Positions 1 to 9,640 are shown, counted from the stretch's first letter. The stretch is 64,000 bases of DNA from Rhodanobacter sp. L36 (GCF_009765755.1 NZ_LMUV01000002.1:643693-707692), one strand, 5' to 3'. Program-made: numbers and translations. The notes: generated from the letters alone by a model not told the origin.

Positions 1-948
1 CCGAAACCTCTGCAGGCCGCTTGCGCCTATTCACCGGCGAGCGTCGGCAATGTGGGCGTCGGTTTTGATTTGCTCGGGCACAGCGTCACTGGCGCGGGTG
101 ATCGCGCCGAAATACGTCGCATTGACGAGCCGGTGGTGCGCATCGCCGACATTCGCGGCTGCGTCACCGACCTGCCGACGGACCCGCGACAGAACACCGC
201 CGGCGTCGCTTTGATGGCATTGCGCAAGGCGCTTGGACTGCAGCACGGTTTCGAACTGGTGTTGAACAAGGGCATCGCGCTCGGTTCGGGCATGGGCGGT
301 TCGGCTGCCTCGTGCGTGGCTGCGCTGGTGGCGGCGAATGCGTTGCTCGTGCAGCCGTTGCCGCGCGAATCGCTCTACGGTTTTGCGCTCGACGGCGAAG
401 CGGTCGCCAGCGGCAGTCGTCACGGCGACAACCTCGGCGCGATGTTGCTCGGTGGTCTGGTGATGGCGACGCACGATCGATTGTTGCGCATTGCGGTGCC
501 CGCCGAATGGCACTGTGCGCTGGTGCATCCGCACGTGGTTCTTGAAACGCGCAAGGCGCGCGCGGCGCTGGCCGGGCATTACGAACTTGGCGAATTCGTG
601 GCGCAGAGTTCGAATCTCGCGATGGTGCTCGCCGGTTGCTGGCACGGCGACGCGACGCTGGTGCGCGAGGGCCTGAAGGACGTGTTGGTGGAACCGCGGC
701 GTGCACCACTGATACCGAACTTCGCGAGAGTGAAGCAGGCTGCGCTGGATCATCGTGCCATGGGTGCGAGTATTTCCGGCGCGGGCCCGAGCGTGTTCGG
801 CTGGTACGAGAACCACGCCGATGCCGAAGCCGCGACGCGATCGATGCAGGCAGCCTTCGCCGATGCGGGGCTGGACAGCGATGCGCGCGTGTCGCCGATC
901 AACGGACCGGCGGCATCGTTGATCGCATCGATCGAGGTCGATGCATGA
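1..948 (+). CDS. thrB: Homoserine kinase ThrB (5' end outside window)
   Basis: ATP-dependent phosphorylation of L-homoserine to O-phosphohomoserine in threonine synthesis; cytoplasmic GHMP kinase. The frame is already open at base 1 and reads the conserved N-terminal strand [15 protein letters not shown], so the true start lies just upstream; an in-frame GTG at 52 would cut this block and is not the start. The GHMP phosphate loop [11 protein letters not shown] is clear at about 286-318. The 315 visible residues are close to the full family length (E. coli about 310), so only a few residues are missing. The stop overlaps the thrC start as ATGA, indicating translational coupling, and thrA is expected immediately upstream. 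Identity is confident. Confidence 0.95.
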   Translation, partial: PKPLQAACAYSPASVGNVGVGFDLLGHSVTGAGDRAEIRRIDEPVVRIADIRGCVTDLPTDPRQNTAGVALMALRKALGLQHGFELVLNKGIALGSGMGGSAASCVAALVAANALLVQPLPRESLYGFALDGEAVASGSRHGDNLGAMLLGGLVMATHDRLLRIAVPAEWHCALVHPHVVLETRKARAALAGHYELGEFVAQSSNLAMVLAGCWHGDATLVREGLKDVLVEPRRAPLIPNFARVKQAALDHRAMGASISGAGPSVFGWYENHADAEAATRSMQAAFADAGLDSDARVSPINGPAASLIASIEVDA

Positions 949-2270
949 GCGTGATCGCACCCTTGCGTTATCACAGCACGCGAAGTCCCACGCCATCAGT
1001 GCCGATCAGCCGAGCGATTGCCGCGGGACTCGCGCCCGACGGCGGCCTGTACGTGCCGGAGTTTTTGCCGCGCATCGATGCGGAGGCGTTCGACGCGAAC
1101 GGCACGCTGGCCGACACCGCCGCGACGCTTCTCGCCCCGTTTTTTGCGGGCGATCCACTCGCCGATGAACTGCCGGAGATTTGCGTCGAGGCGTTCACCT
1201 TCGACGCGCCGCTGCGTGAACTGCGCGCGCATCCGGGGTCGTCGATGCTGGAGCTCTTTCACGGGCCGACGTCGGCGTTCAAGGATTTCGGCGCACGTTT
1301 TCTTGCCGCTTGTCTGCAACGCCTGCCGCGTGAGAACTCACAGACGCTGACCATCCTCGTGGCGACATCCGGCGACACGGGTGCGGCGGTGGCTGCGGCA
1401 TTTCACCGTCAACCAGGCATTCATGTGGTGATTCTCTATCCCGATGGCAAAGTCTCGCCGCGGCAGGCGCATCAACTGGGCTGCTTCGGAGACAATATCC
1501 ATGCGCTGCGCGTGACTGGCCGATTCGACGACTGCCAGCGCATGGTGAAAACCGCGCTCAACGACACGACGTTGCCGGCCCGCGTGCCGCTTTCGTCGGC
1601 CAACAGCATCAGCCTCGGCCGTCTGCTTCCGCAGATGAGCTACTACGCACACGCCGCGCTGGGCTGGTGGCGCGAACACGACACACCGCTGAATTTCATC
1701 GTGCCCACCGGCAACCTCGGCAATGCCATGGCATGCCTGTGGGCGAAAGGCATGGGCTTGCCGATCGGCGAACTGCAGCTTGCCTGCAACGCCAATGCCA
1801 CCTTGCCCGACTATTTCGCCGGCGACCGATACGCACCGCGCGAGGCCATCGCCACGCTCGCCAATGCCATGGACGTCGGCGCGCCCAGCAACTTCGAACG
1901 GTTGCGCTGGACGTTTCCGGATGAAGCGCAACTGCGCGCACTGCTCGACGCACGCAGTGTCGACGATGCGACGATCCGCCTGATCATCGAAAGCCATGCG
2001 CGCGATCACGGCGAAGTGCTTTGCCCGCACACCGCGACGGCGATGCACGTACTCGACGAACTGCGTCGCGAAGGCAATGACATGCCGTGGGTCGTGGTGG
2101 CTACCGCGCATCCGGCTAAATTCGAAAGCGTGGTGGAGCCGTTGATCGGCCATGCCGTGGATGTGCCCGATGCGCTCGCCAACATGTTGCAACGTCCTGC
2201 CAGCGCCGAACCTCTGGCGGCGAGCGCCGACGCGTTGCGGCAATGGCTGCTCGAACACGCCGCCGGTTGA
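945..2270 (+). CDS. thrC: Threonine synthase ThrC
   Basis: PLP-dependent conversion of O-phosphohomoserine to threonine and phosphate, the last step of threonine synthesis. 441 residues, a normal length for the shorter proteobacterial type. The PLP lysine lies in [14 protein letters not shown] (Lys113), and the N-terminal block with [13 protein letters not shown] is typical of the family. ATG at 945 is chosen because it overlaps the thrB stop as ATGA; a longer frame upstream only reads antisense to nothing known and overlaps thrB. Its product is the substrate of IlvA encoded 14 kb downstream. It is followed at its stop codon by a strong hairpin and a convergent gene. Confidence 0.96.
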   Translation: MSVIAPLRYHSTRSPTPSVPISRAIAAGLAPDGGLYVPEFLPRIDAEAFDANGTLADTAATLLAPFFAGDPLADELPEICVEAFTFDAPLRELRAHPGSSMLELFHGPTSAFKDFGARFLAACLQRLPRENSQTLTILVATSGDTGAAVAAAFHRQPGIHVVILYPDGKVSPRQAHQLGCFGDNIHALRVTGRFDDCQRMVKTALNDTTLPARVPLSSANSISLGRLLPQMSYYAHAALGWWREHDTPLNFIVPTGNLGNAMACLWAKGMGLPIGELQLACNANATLPDYFAGDRYAPREAIATLANAMDVGAPSNFERLRWTFPDEAQLRALLDARSVDDATIRLIIESHARDHGEVLCPHTATAMHVLDELRREGNDMPWVVVATAHPAKFESVVEPLIGHAVDVPDALANMLQRPASAEPLAASADALRQWLLEHAAG

Positions 2271-2292
2271 AGCGCGTCATCCTGACGCGCTT
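2270..2292. terminator. Hairpin between convergent thrC and the isochorismatase gene
   Basis: AAGCGCGTCA, a three-base loop, then TGACGCGCTT: a perfect 10-bp inverted repeat starting on the last base of the thrC stop codon and ending 10 bases before the end of the convergent gene. Neither strand has a T-run after it, so it may be a transcript-end stabiliser or a weak bidirectional terminator rather than a classical intrinsic terminator. Confidence 0.5.
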
Positions 2293-2302
2293 GTGAATTC
2301 CA

Positions 2303-2872
2303 TCAACTCAACGCTTCGAGGATGTCCGCGGTCGATCGCACGCGACCGAGCCGCGGAAAAATTGTCTCGACTGCGAACTTGTGCTGCTCGGCATTGGCTG
2401 CGCTCATCGCGTCCTCGGCCAGGATCAATGCGTAGTTGTGCTCGTACGCGGCGCGTGCGGTGGATTCGACACCGATGTTGGTGGAGATGCCGCCGAGTAC
2501 GATCTGCGTGATACCGCGACGACGCAACTGGAGATCCAGTTCGGTGCCATGGAACGCGCCCCACTGACGCTTGGTGATGTGAATGTCGCTGGGCGCCTCG
2601 GCCAGTTCATCCGCGAGCTCAAGCCAGTTATCGGGCAGCGATCGCGCCGGCGACGGTTGATCCACCGGCTGCTTGAGCGCATCGGCAAAGTCGGCCGCGA
2701 AGCCCACCCGAACCAGCACCACCGGCGCGCCGAGTGCGCGGAAGCGTGCTGCGAGCCGGCCGGCGCGCTCGTTCACATGGGCCGCGCTGTGCGGACCGCC
2801 TGCGTAAGGCGCGATACCCTTCTGCAAATCGATGAGCACCAGCGCGGTGCTGCGCGGATCAAGTTTTTCCAC
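2303..2872 (-). CDS. YecD-like isochorismatase-fold protein lacking the catalytic Cys
   Basis: 189 residues of the isochorismatase/cysteine-hydrolase fold: N-terminal [12 protein letters not shown] with the usual Asp, a Lys in [10 protein letters not shown], and the cis-peptide region [16 protein letters not shown]. In most family members the position before VE/ATA is the nucleophilic Cys; here it is Gly, as I recall for E. coli YecD, which the whole protein resembles (GGPH, KQPVD, RQWGAF blocks). It may therefore be a non-hydrolytic relative or use other chemistry. The start is GTG at 2872, preceded on the minus strand by GGAGAATACC. It is divergent from a TetR gene with which it shares an operator region, so that regulator probably controls it. 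The substrate is unknown. Confidence 0.85.
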   Translation of the reverse strand: MEKLDPRSTALVLIDLQKGIAPYAGGPHSAAHVNERAGRLAARFRALGAPVVLVRVGFAADFADALKQPVDQPSPARSLPDNWLELADELAEAPSDIHITKRQWGAFHGTELDLQLRRRGITQIVLGGISTNIGVESTARAAYEHNYALILAEDAMSAANAEQHKFAVETIFPRLGRVRSTADILEALS

Positions 2873-2892
2873 GGTATTCTCCAGTCGGCAAG

Positions 2893-2932
2893 TGAGGATG
2901 CCCTCGCTTTTGGAATTATGAGGATGACCTCA
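2893..2932. promoter_or_regulatory. Paired operator GAGG-N4-CCTC
   Basis: Two near-identical inverted repeats lie between the divergent genes: TGAGGATGCCCTCG at 2893-2906 and TGAGGATGACCTCA at 2919-2932. Both have arms GAGG and CCTC with a four-base centre, 26 bp centre to centre (about 2.5 helical turns). The second covers the start codon of the TetR gene, and the first lies about 20 bp upstream of the isochorismatase start. This is the usual layout for TetR autorepression plus control of the divergent gene. The palindromes are seen directly; the binding protein is inferred. Confidence 0.6.
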
Positions 2933-3541
2933 CAAAAGTCAACCGCCAGCGCCAAGGCGCCGCAACGGCAACGCGGTCGCGAACGCGTGGCATCGCTGCT
3001 CGATGCCGCCGCGGCATGCTTCGTCGACAAAGGTTACGAAGCAGCCACGATGACCGAGATCGCAGCGCGTGCCGGCGCGGCGATCGGTTCGCTCTACCAG
3101 TTTTTTCCAACCAAGGAAGCGCTGGCGCATGCGCTGATGACGCAGTACACGCAATCCCTTCAGCAACACCTGCAGCAGCTTGCGGCGCAGTCCGGCGACT
3201 GGAATGACGACCAGCTCGGCACGCAGCTGATTCGCCTGCTGGTCGCCTTCCGCCGCCGACATCCGGCTTTTGCCGTGCTCGCCGAATCCCTCGCCTCGTT
3301 GCCTGCGGTGCGTGGCTTGGCGATCCGCCAACACCTGCGCGAAGGTTTGCAGGAACTACTCGGCCAGCGCATCACCCACCTGTCGTCCAGCGAGCTGCAT
3401 GCCGCCGCGGTCGTCGTGCTGCAGTTGATGAAGGCCGCGGTGGCGCTCAGCGCGGAGGTCGGCCTGGTGGGTCGCAAGTCGGCACTGGAGCAACTTGAAC
3501 GGGCGCTGCAGCTCTATCTGGCTTCGCTTGCGAAACGCTGA
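2918..3541 (+). CDS. TetR/AcrR family transcriptional regulator
   Basis: About 207 residues. The N-terminal helix-turn-helix spans roughly residues 20-65: [20 protein letters not shown], then the recognition part [21 protein letters not shown] and the trailing [10 protein letters not shown], all classic TetR features. The remaining residues form the helical ligand-binding and dimer domain (C-terminal TetR type). Two in-frame ATGs, 2918 and 2924, are both possible, and neither has a well-spaced ribosome site, so the start is uncertain by two codons. The gene is divergent from the isochorismatase-fold gene and its start sits inside an operator-like palindrome, implying autoregulation. The ligand is unknown. 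Confidence 0.9.
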   Translation: MRMTSQKSTASAKAPQRQRGRERVASLLDAAAACFVDKGYEAATMTEIAARAGAAIGSLYQFFPTKEALAHALMTQYTQSLQQHLQQLAAQSGDWNDDQLGTQLIRLLVAFRRRHPAFAVLAESLASLPAVRGLAIRQHLREGLQELLGQRITHLSSSELHAAAVVVLQLMKAAVALSAEVGLVGRKSALEQLERALQLYLASLAKR

Positions 3542-3596
3542 AGCGATGGTTTTCGTGGTGCGGCGACATGCGCACCGGTATGGCCGCCGATGTTCG

Positions 3597-3618
3597 TCTG
3601 GACGGCTAGGCGTCCAGA
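3597..3618. promoter_or_regulatory. Inverted repeat TCTGGACG/CGTCCAGA, MetJ-box-like, upstream of the leu/ilv leader
   Basis: A perfect 8-bp inverted repeat with a six-base loop (GCTAGG), 56 bases after the TetR stop and about 40 bases upstream of the leu/ilv promoter. There is no T-run on either side, so it does not look like a terminator. Read as tandem octamers it gives GGACGGCT then AGGCGTCC, each 6/8 to the MetJ box AGACGTCT. A similar and better array lies at 27568. The assignment to MetJ is tentative. Confidence 0.35.
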
Positions 3619-3660
3619 TGAAATACCGCCGCCGAAGCCAATTGGTTTCAATTTAAACTG

Positions 3661-3690
3661 TTGACACGCTGCAAACACATCGCTTACGGT
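3661..3690 (+). promoter_or_regulatory. Candidate promoter of the leu/ilv operon
   Basis: Perfect -35 hexamer TTGACA at 3661-3666, an 18-bp spacer, then TACGGT at 3685-3690 as a weak -10. An AT-rich block (TTTCAATTTAAACTG) lies just upstream and could act as an UP element. The expected transcription start falls at about 3697, the A of the leader-peptide ATG. Confidence 0.5.
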
Positions 3691-3696
3691 CCAAGG

Positions 3697-3834
3697 ATGT
3701 CGCAACGCAACAACCCCTGCCGCTTCGTCCATATGCATCGTCTTTCGACGGTGAGCGGGCTGCTGCAGCTTCGCGGCACGCTTCTTCTTACCCTTGTACT
3801 CGTACTCCTTATTACCAACGGAGGTGCGGGCTGA
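3697..3834 (+). CDS. Leader peptide of the leu/ilv operon (attenuation control)
   Basis: A 45-residue open frame, ATG to TGA. Its second half carries the run LLLTLVLVLLI (seven Leu, two Val, one Ile, one Thr), exactly the amino acids made by the operon below. The codons are CTT, CTC, GTA and ATT, which are uncommon in this GC-rich window, so a shortage of charged Leu or Val tRNA should stall ribosomes here. No well-spaced Shine-Dalgarno precedes the ATG; the predicted transcript may begin at or next to it. An internal ATG at 3733 is an alternative start and keeps all control codons. The stop codon lies two bases after the antiterminator strand, as in classical amino acid attenuators. Confidence 0.85.
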   Translation: MSQRNNPCRFVHMHRLSTVSGLLQLRGTLLLTLVLVLLITNGGAG

Positions 3835-3913
3835 GGGCGTAATCCAGGTAACCAGAAACAAACCTGAAGATTCCCAAAGAACCCCGCACCGAAAACGGAT
3901 GCGGGGTTTTTTT
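3823..3913 (+). terminator. Attenuator: antiterminator/terminator switch of the leu/ilv operon
   Basis: The terminator stem is CCCCGCACCG (3882-3891), loop AAAA, then CGG-A-TGCGGGG (3896-3906), followed by seven T at 3907-3913. The octamer GGTGCGGG at 3823-3830, at the end of the leader peptide, is perfectly complementary to CCCGCACC at 3883-3890, so pairing of these two destroys the terminator. A ribosome stalled on the Leu/Val codons (3781-3813) leaves 3823-3830 free and permits read-through. A ribosome reaching the stop at 3832 covers it and lets the terminator form. The leuA start follows 35 bases later. Confidence 0.85.
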
Positions 3914-3947
3914 ATGCCTTCGGCGACGCACACACAGCGGAGCCAAC

Positions 3948-5540
3948 ATGAAAAGCATCGACCAGCAGCAAGCCCCGACCAGCGAAGCCGATGTAGCGGC
4001 CGATCGCGTGCGGATCTTCGACACCACCTTGCGCGATGGAGAACAGGCGCCGGGATTCTCGATGGATCGGCGGGCCAAACTGCGCATGGCGCTCGCGCTC
4101 GAAGCGCTGGGTGTGGACGTGCTCGAAGCCGGTTTCCCGCAGGCGTCGCCGGATGATTTCGGTGCGGTCGCGGAAATCGCCAAGGCGCTCAGGCACACCA
4201 CGGTCTGTGGTCTTGCGCGCTGTCAGAACGGCGACATCGACAGCGCGGCACGCGCGCTCGAGGCCGCTCGTCACTCACGCATCCACCTGTTCATTTCGAC
4301 CAGCCCGCTGCATCGCGAACACAAGCTCGGGATGAGCAAGGCGCAGGTATTCGATGCGGCCATCGCATCCATCGAGCGAGCGCGCCACTTGTGCGACGAA
4401 GTCGAATTCTCCGCTGAAGACGCCACCCGTACCGAGCCGGAATTTCTCGCCGAGATTTTCAGCGCCGCGGTGGCCGCTGGCGCCACCACGCTCAACGCGC
4501 CGGACACGGTCGGCTACAACACACCGGGCGAGATGGCGGATTTTTTCGCCTACCTGCGCCGTCATGTGCAAGGCGCGGACAAAGTGATTTTTTCCAGCCA
4601 CTGTCACGACGATCTCGGCATGGCCGTCGCCAACACGCTCGCGTCAATCAGCGCCGGCGTGCGCCAGGTGGAATGCACGATCAACGGTATCGGCGAGCGC
4701 GCTGGCAACGCGTCGCTGGAAGAAATCGTGATGGCGCTGAAAGTGCGCGCGCCCTACTTCGGCATCGACACGCGCATCGACACGCGCCGCCTGTACGGCA
4801 CATCGAAGCTGTTGACCGAACTGACCGGCCAACCGGTGCAGCGCAACAAGGCAATTGTCGGCGCCAACGCATTCGCGCACGAATCCGGTATCCATCAGCA
4901 CGGCATGCTGAAGCATCGCGGCACCTACGAAATCATGCGGCCGCAGGACGTCGGCATCGCCGAGACGACGCTGGTTCTGGGCAAGCATTCCGGCCGTGCC
5001 GCGCTGCGCCAGCGCCTGCAGACGCTCGGCCACACACCGGCGGATGCAGCGCTGGATGAAATTTTCGCGCGCTTCAAGGTGCTCGCCGATCGCGGGCGCG
5101 AGCTGCATGACGAAGATCTGCACGCGCTGGCGCGAGGCGAGGATCCCGATGCCACCGGTCCGTGGCGCATCGTGCAACTGCACAGCAGCTCGCATCTGGG
5201 CAGCGCGTCGGCATCGGTGAAACTCGCGCACGAGCACGGCCACGAAGTCAGCGAAGCGGCGATCGGCGACGGCCCGGTCGATGCGGTGCTGCGCGCCATT
5301 GAACGCGCCACCGGCACCGCGCTCGAACTCACGCGATTCCAGGTCGACGCGATGAGCGAAGGCGGCGATGCACACGGCCACGCGCAACTGCGAGCACGCC
5401 ATGCGTCGCGCGAGTGGCGCGGTGACGGCGTCAGCACCGACATCGTCGAAGCCACCGCGCTGGCCGCGCTTTCCATCGTCAACCGGATCGAACGGCAGAC
5501 GCCGGTCGCCATCAAGCACCCACAGGGAGTGACCGCATGA
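3948..5540 (+). CDS. leuA: 2-isopropylmalate synthase LeuA
   Basis: Condenses acetyl-CoA with 2-oxoisovalerate, the committed step of leucine synthesis. 530 residues, the long form with a C-terminal LeuA dimer domain that normally binds leucine for feedback inhibition. The N-terminal TIM-barrel signature [15 protein letters not shown] is at about residues 22-36, and the metal-binding [15 protein letters not shown] segment is at about 220. The start ATG follows GCGGAGCCAAC, a good ribosome site, 35 bases after the attenuator. It is the first structural gene of the ten-gene operon and overlaps ilvE as ATGA. Identity is certain. Confidence 0.97.
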   Translation: MKSIDQQQAPTSEADVAADRVRIFDTTLRDGEQAPGFSMDRRAKLRMALALEALGVDVLEAGFPQASPDDFGAVAEIAKALRHTTVCGLARCQNGDIDSAARALEAARHSRIHLFISTSPLHREHKLGMSKAQVFDAAIASIERARHLCDEVEFSAEDATRTEPEFLAEIFSAAVAAGATTLNAPDTVGYNTPGEMADFFAYLRRHVQGADKVIFSSHCHDDLGMAVANTLASISAGVRQVECTINGIGERAGNASLEEIVMALKVRAPYFGIDTRIDTRRLYGTSKLLTELTGQPVQRNKAIVGANAFAHESGIHQHGMLKHRGTYEIMRPQDVGIAETTLVLGKHSGRAALRQRLQTLGHTPADAALDEIFARFKVLADRGRELHDEDLHALARGEDPDATGPWRIVQLHSSSHLGSASASVKLAHEHGHEVSEAAIGDGPVDAVLRAIERATGTALELTRFQVDAMSEGGDAHGHAQLRARHASREWRGDGVSTDIVEATALAALSIVNRIERQTPVAIKHPQGVTA

Positions 5541-6532
5541 ACGCAGCTTTTCTCTGGCACAACGGCCGGATCAAACCGTGGGCCGAGGCCAACGTCCACG
5601 TCAGCACGCACGCGCTGCATTACGGCTCGTCGGTGTTCGAAGGCGAGCGCGTATACGCAACACCCAAAGGGCCCGCGTACTTCCGTCTTGCCGAACACAC
5701 GCAGAGGTTGTTCGAGTCGGCGCGCATCTACGAAATCGAGATCGGTTACAGCGAAGATGAGATCAATGCCGCCTGCCTCGAACTGATTCGTGTGAACGAC
5801 ATGTCGTCCGCTTATGTGCGACCGATCGTGTTTCGCGGAGCGGGCGGACTTGGCGTGCTGCCGAGCAAAGGCGCGCCGGTGGAAGTGGCGATCATGGCGC
5901 TCAACTGGGGCGCGTATCTGGGCGAAGCAGCCGAGCGCGGCGCGGATGTCTGCGTGTCGTCATGGCAGAGGCCGGCGCCGAACACCATCCCGAGTTGGGC
6001 CAAGGCCGGCGGCAATTATCTGTCGAGCCAGTTGATCGGCATGGAGGCGCGACGCGGCGGCTACGACGAAGGCATCGCGCTCGGTCACAACGGCTTGCTG
6101 AGCGAAGGCGCCGGCGAGAATCTGTTCCTGGTCAAGCGCGGCAAGCTGCTCACGCCGCCGTCGAGCGCCGGCATCCTGGCCGGCATCACACGCGACGCGG
6201 TGATCACGCTCGCTGCGGACATGGGCATCGCGGTCGAGGAGCGCGACCTGCCGCGCGAATCGCTGTACACCGCCGACGAAGTGTTCATGACCGGCACCGC
6301 CGCGGAGATCACGCCGGTGCGTTCGGTCGATCGCAAGAACGTGGGCGCCGGCGTGCCCGGGCCAATCACTTGCGCGCTTCGACAGGCTTTCTTCGGTTTG
6401 TTCGATGGCCGAATCGAGGACCGCTGGAACTGGCTGAATTTTGTTGATGCGTCCGCCGCCAACGGCGCGTCGTCGCTGGCTCATACCCGCGCTCATGAAC
6501 GAGTGCACCAACCACTGGAGATCCCGGCGTGA
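5537..6532 (+). CDS. ilvE: Branched-chain amino acid aminotransferase IlvE
   Basis: PLP-dependent transamination giving Leu, Ile and Val from their 2-oxo acids. 331 residues, class IV aminotransferase. The PLP lysine is Lys156 in [11 protein letters not shown], and the substrate and phosphate region [12 protein letters not shown] and the C-terminal [12 protein letters not shown] are conserved. It has a tail of about 25 residues beyond the usual C-terminus (after the NWLNF segment). The start overlaps the leuA stop (ATGA) and the stop overlaps the leuC start (GTGA). Placing it between leuA and leuC lets a Leu-sensitive attenuator also set the last step for all three amino acids. Confidence 0.95.
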   Translation: MNAAFLWHNGRIKPWAEANVHVSTHALHYGSSVFEGERVYATPKGPAYFRLAEHTQRLFESARIYEIEIGYSEDEINAACLELIRVNDMSSAYVRPIVFRGAGGLGVLPSKGAPVEVAIMALNWGAYLGEAAERGADVCVSSWQRPAPNTIPSWAKAGGNYLSSQLIGMEARRGGYDEGIALGHNGLLSEGAGENLFLVKRGKLLTPPSSAGILAGITRDAVITLAADMGIAVEERDLPRESLYTADEVFMTGTAAEITPVRSVDRKNVGAGVPGPITCALRQAFFGLFDGRIEDRWNWLNFVDASAANGASSLAHTRAHERVHQPLEIPA

Positions 6533-7944
6533 CCGCCAAGACCCTGTTCGAAAAAATCTGGGAGACGCATGTCGTCGCCGCCGAAACCGAGGCGACGCCA
6601 GCGATCCTCTATGTGGATTTGCATCTGGTGCATGAAGTCACTTCGCCACAGGCGTTCAGTGAATTGCGCGAGCGCGGACTGAAACTGCGGCGCCCCGATC
6701 GCATGCTGGCGACGCTGGATCACTCCACGCCGACACTTCCCGCGGCGGCGAACGGCGAACGTCCGTACGCCAACGACGAGGCGAAGGCACAGGTTGCGCA
6801 GCTGGAAACCAACTGTCGCGAATTCGGCATCGAACTGCATGGATGGGACAGCGCGGACCGCGGCATCGTGCACGTGATCGGGCCGGAACTCGGCGCAACG
6901 CAGCCGGGCATGACCATCGTCTGCGGCGACAGCCATACCTCCACGCACGGCGCATTCGGCGCACTCGCGTTCGGCATCGGCACCACCGAAGTCGGCCACG
7001 TGATGGCGACACAGTGCCTGCTGCAGAGAAAGGCAAAAACACTCGCGATCCATGTCGACGGCAAGCTGCCCGACGGCGTCGGCGCGAAGGACCTGATCCT
7101 GCACATCATCGGCAGCATCGGCGTGGACGGCGGCACCGGCCACGTCATCGAATATCGCGGCGCAGCGATCGAGGCGTTGTCGATGGACGAACGCATGACC
7201 GTCTGCAACATGTCGATCGAAGCCGGCGCGCGCGCCGGACTGATCGCACCGGACGATGTCACGTTCGACTGGTTGAAAGGTCGTCCGCACGCACCATCAG
7301 GTGCCGCATGGGACGAGGCAGTGATGCACTGGCGCGCACTGCGCACCGATGATGGCGCGGGCTTCGATCGCGAAGTGCGCATCAACGCCGCGGAGGTCAA
7401 ACCGACTGTTACCTACGGCACGCATCCGGGCATGGCGATCGCGATGGATGCGCCGGTGCCCGCTGCGCGCAATGTGCAGGAACGCCGTGCGCTCGACTAC
7501 ATGCGCAGCGAGGCCGGCAAGCCGATGCAGGGCACGCCGGTCGATGTGGTGTTCGTTGGCAGTTGCACCAATTCGCGACTCTCGGATCTGCGCGAAGCGG
7601 CGAGCGTGTTGAACGGCCGGCACGTTGCCAGCGGCGTGCGCATGCTGGTCGTGCCCGGTTCCGAAGCCGTGCGTCGCGACGCCGAGCGCGAAGGCCTGCA
7701 TCACGTGTTCACCAACGCCGGCGCCGAGTGGCGCGTGCCGGGTTGCTCGATGTGCATCGCGATGAATGGCGATCTCGCGCAACCGGGCCAACTCGTGGTC
7801 TCCACCTCCAATCGGAATTTCGAAGGTCGCCAAGGCAAGGGCGCACGCACCGTGCTGGCGAGCCCGGCGACCGCTGCGGCATCCGCGATCGCAGGACGTA
7901 TCGCCGATCCGCGCGAATATCTGACGCAGGAGCAAGCCGCATGA
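6529..7944 (+). CDS. leuC: 3-isopropylmalate dehydratase large subunit LeuC
   Basis: Aconitase-family large subunit that isomerises 2- to 3-isopropylmalate with LeuD. 471 residues. The three [4Fe-4S] cysteines are visible: Cys346 in [13 protein letters not shown] and Cys406/Cys409 in [13 protein letters not shown], the same spacing as E. coli LeuC. Start is GTG at 6529, overlapping the ilvE stop as GTGA and preceded by CTGGAGATCCCGGC. The stop overlaps leuD as ATGA, so the two subunits are translationally coupled. Identity is certain. Confidence 0.97.
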   Translation: MTAKTLFEKIWETHVVAAETEATPAILYVDLHLVHEVTSPQAFSELRERGLKLRRPDRMLATLDHSTPTLPAAANGERPYANDEAKAQVAQLETNCREFGIELHGWDSADRGIVHVIGPELGATQPGMTIVCGDSHTSTHGAFGALAFGIGTTEVGHVMATQCLLQRKAKTLAIHVDGKLPDGVGAKDLILHIIGSIGVDGGTGHVIEYRGAAIEALSMDERMTVCNMSIEAGARAGLIAPDDVTFDWLKGRPHAPSGAAWDEAVMHWRALRTDDGAGFDREVRINAAEVKPTVTYGTHPGMAIAMDAPVPAARNVQERRALDYMRSEAGKPMQGTPVDVVFVGSCTNSRLSDLREAASVLNGRHVASGVRMLVVPGSEAVRRDAEREGLHHVFTNAGAEWRVPGCSMCIAMNGDLAQPGQLVVSTSNRNFEGRQGKGARTVLASPATAAASAIAGRIADPREYLTQEQAA

Positions 7945-8525
7945 AGCCGGTCATCCGCCTCCACTCGCGCACCGCCGTGCTGGTCGACGAAAACATCGAC
8001 ACCGACCGCATCATTCCCGCGCGTTTCCTCACCACCACCGAGCGCAACGGTCTTGGCAAGTTGTGTTTCCACGACTGGCGTTACCAGCCGGACGGCAGCG
8101 ACAACCCGGCGTTTCCGCTCAACCAGCCGCAGGCGCGCGGTTGCGCGATCCTCGTCGCGGGGCGCAACTTCGGTTGTGGTTCGTCGCGCGAACACGCGCC
8201 GTGGGCACTGCTCGACTACGGCATCCACGCCGTGCTGTGCAGCGAGATCGCGGACATCTTCCGCAACAACGCGCTGAAGAACGGCCTGCTGGCGATCATG
8301 GTGAGCGAGGCCGAGCATCGCTGGCTGCTCGAGCATCCCGGCATCGAACTCTCCATCGACGTGCGCGACGAATACATCGCGCTGCCCGATGGCGGACGCA
8401 TCGCTTTCCAGCTCGAGCCGTTCGCGCGGCATTGCCTGCTCAACGGCGTCGACCAGCTCGGCTATCTGCTGCAGCACGCCGACGCCATCACCACTTACGA
8501 AAAATCTCTGGAGAAAGCCGCATGA
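7941..8525 (+). CDS. leuD: 3-isopropylmalate dehydratase small subunit LeuD
   Basis: Swivelling small subunit of isopropylmalate isomerase. 194 residues, beginning [20 protein letters not shown]. The family motif [15 protein letters not shown], which binds substrate, is present near residue 72. ATG at 7941 is fixed by the ATGA overlap with leuC; the frame stays open upstream inside leuC, but that part reads no known domain. It ends in another ATGA overlap, with leuB. Identity is certain. Confidence 0.97.
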   Translation: MKPVIRLHSRTAVLVDENIDTDRIIPARFLTTTERNGLGKLCFHDWRYQPDGSDNPAFPLNQPQARGCAILVAGRNFGCGSSREHAPWALLDYGIHAVLCSEIADIFRNNALKNGLLAIMVSEAEHRWLLEHPGIELSIDVRDEYIALPDGGRIAFQLEPFARHCLLNGVDQLGYLLQHADAITTYEKSLEKAA

Positions 8526-9619
8526 AAGCGCATGTCGTCACCCTGCCCGGCGATGGCGTCGGTCCGGAAGTCACCGCCGCCGCCGTGGCCGTATTGCATG
8601 CCGTGGCCGCGCGCTACGGGCACGAATTCAGCTTCGACGAACAGCTGATCGGCGGGGCCGCGATCGACGCCACCGGCGAACCACTGCCTACCGCATCCCT
8701 TGCCGCATGCAAGGCCGCCGACGCCGTATTGCTCGGTGCCGTCGGCGGCCCGAAGTGGTCCGATCCGAATGCCAAGGTTCGCCCGGAGCAGGGCTTGCTC
8801 GCGTTGCGCGCCGCACTCGGCGTCTATGCCAACCTGCGCCCTCTGACGGTGCATCCATCGCTCGCTGCGTTGTCGCCGCTGAAAAACGAAAAGCTGAAGA
8901 ACGTCGACGTGTTGTTCGTGCGCGAACTCACCGGCGGCGCGTACTTCGGCGCGAAGACACGCACCGCCGATACCGCGACCGACGAATGCAAGTACACCGT
9001 CATGGAAATCGAGCGCGTGGTGCGTCGTGCGTTCGACCTGGCGCGCGGACGCCGTCGTCATGTCACCTCGGTCGACAAGGCCAACGTGCTGGAAACCTCG
9101 CGGCTGTGGCGCAGCACGGTGCAGCGCATCGCCGCCGACTATCCGGATGTCACGGTCGAGCACCAGCTGGTCGATTCGATGGCGATGCTGCTGCTGACGC
9201 AGCCGTCGCGCTACGACGTGGTGGTCACGGAAAACCTGTTCGGCGACATCCTCACCGATGAAGCCGCCGCGCTCGCCGGCTCGCTCGGCTTGCTGCCATC
9301 CGCATCGCTGGGCGATGGTTCGGCCGGCTTGTACGAACCGATCCATGGCTCCGCGCCGGACATCGCCGGCCAGGGCGTCGCCAATCCGATCGGCGCGATT
9401 CTTTCCGCGGCGATGTTGCTGCGCCATTCGCTGCAACTCGAAGCCGAAGCAGTCGCGATCGAAGCCGCCGTCGACCAGGTGCTGCGCAACGGACCGCACA
9501 CGCGTGACATCGGTGGCGACGCCGGCACCGACACGGTGCGCGACGCCGTGCTTGCCGCGGTGGAAGAACACGCCGATGCCGCCGATTCCTTTTTCGCCGG
9601 AGCCCGCGCATGCGGATGA
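8522..9619 (+). CDS. leuB: 3-isopropylmalate dehydrogenase LeuB
   Basis: NAD-dependent oxidative decarboxylation of 3-isopropylmalate, the third leucine-specific step. 365 residues, beginning [17 protein letters not shown], with the substrate loop RELTGGAYFG, the TDECKYTVMEIERV segment and the metal-binding ENLFGDILTDEAAALAGSLG. The start overlaps the leuD stop as ATGA; the open frame upstream of 8522 is spurious. It is followed by a 93-base gap with a terminator-like hairpin before ilvD, the longest gap in the operon. Confidence 0.97.
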   Translation: MKAHVVTLPGDGVGPEVTAAAVAVLHAVAARYGHEFSFDEQLIGGAAIDATGEPLPTASLAACKAADAVLLGAVGGPKWSDPNAKVRPEQGLLALRAALGVYANLRPLTVHPSLAALSPLKNEKLKNVDVLFVRELTGGAYFGAKTRTADTATDECKYTVMEIERVVRRAFDLARGRRRHVTSVDKANVLETSRLWRSTVQRIAADYPDVTVEHQLVDSMAMLLLTQPSRYDVVVTENLFGDILTDEAAALAGSLGLLPSASLGDGSAGLYEPIHGSAPDIAGQGVANPIGAILSAAMLLRHSLQLEAEAVAIEAAVDQVLRNGPHTRDIGGDAGTDTVRDAVLAAVEEHADAADSFFAGARACG

Positions 9620-9640
9620 CGGCACACGCTTCCCCATGGT

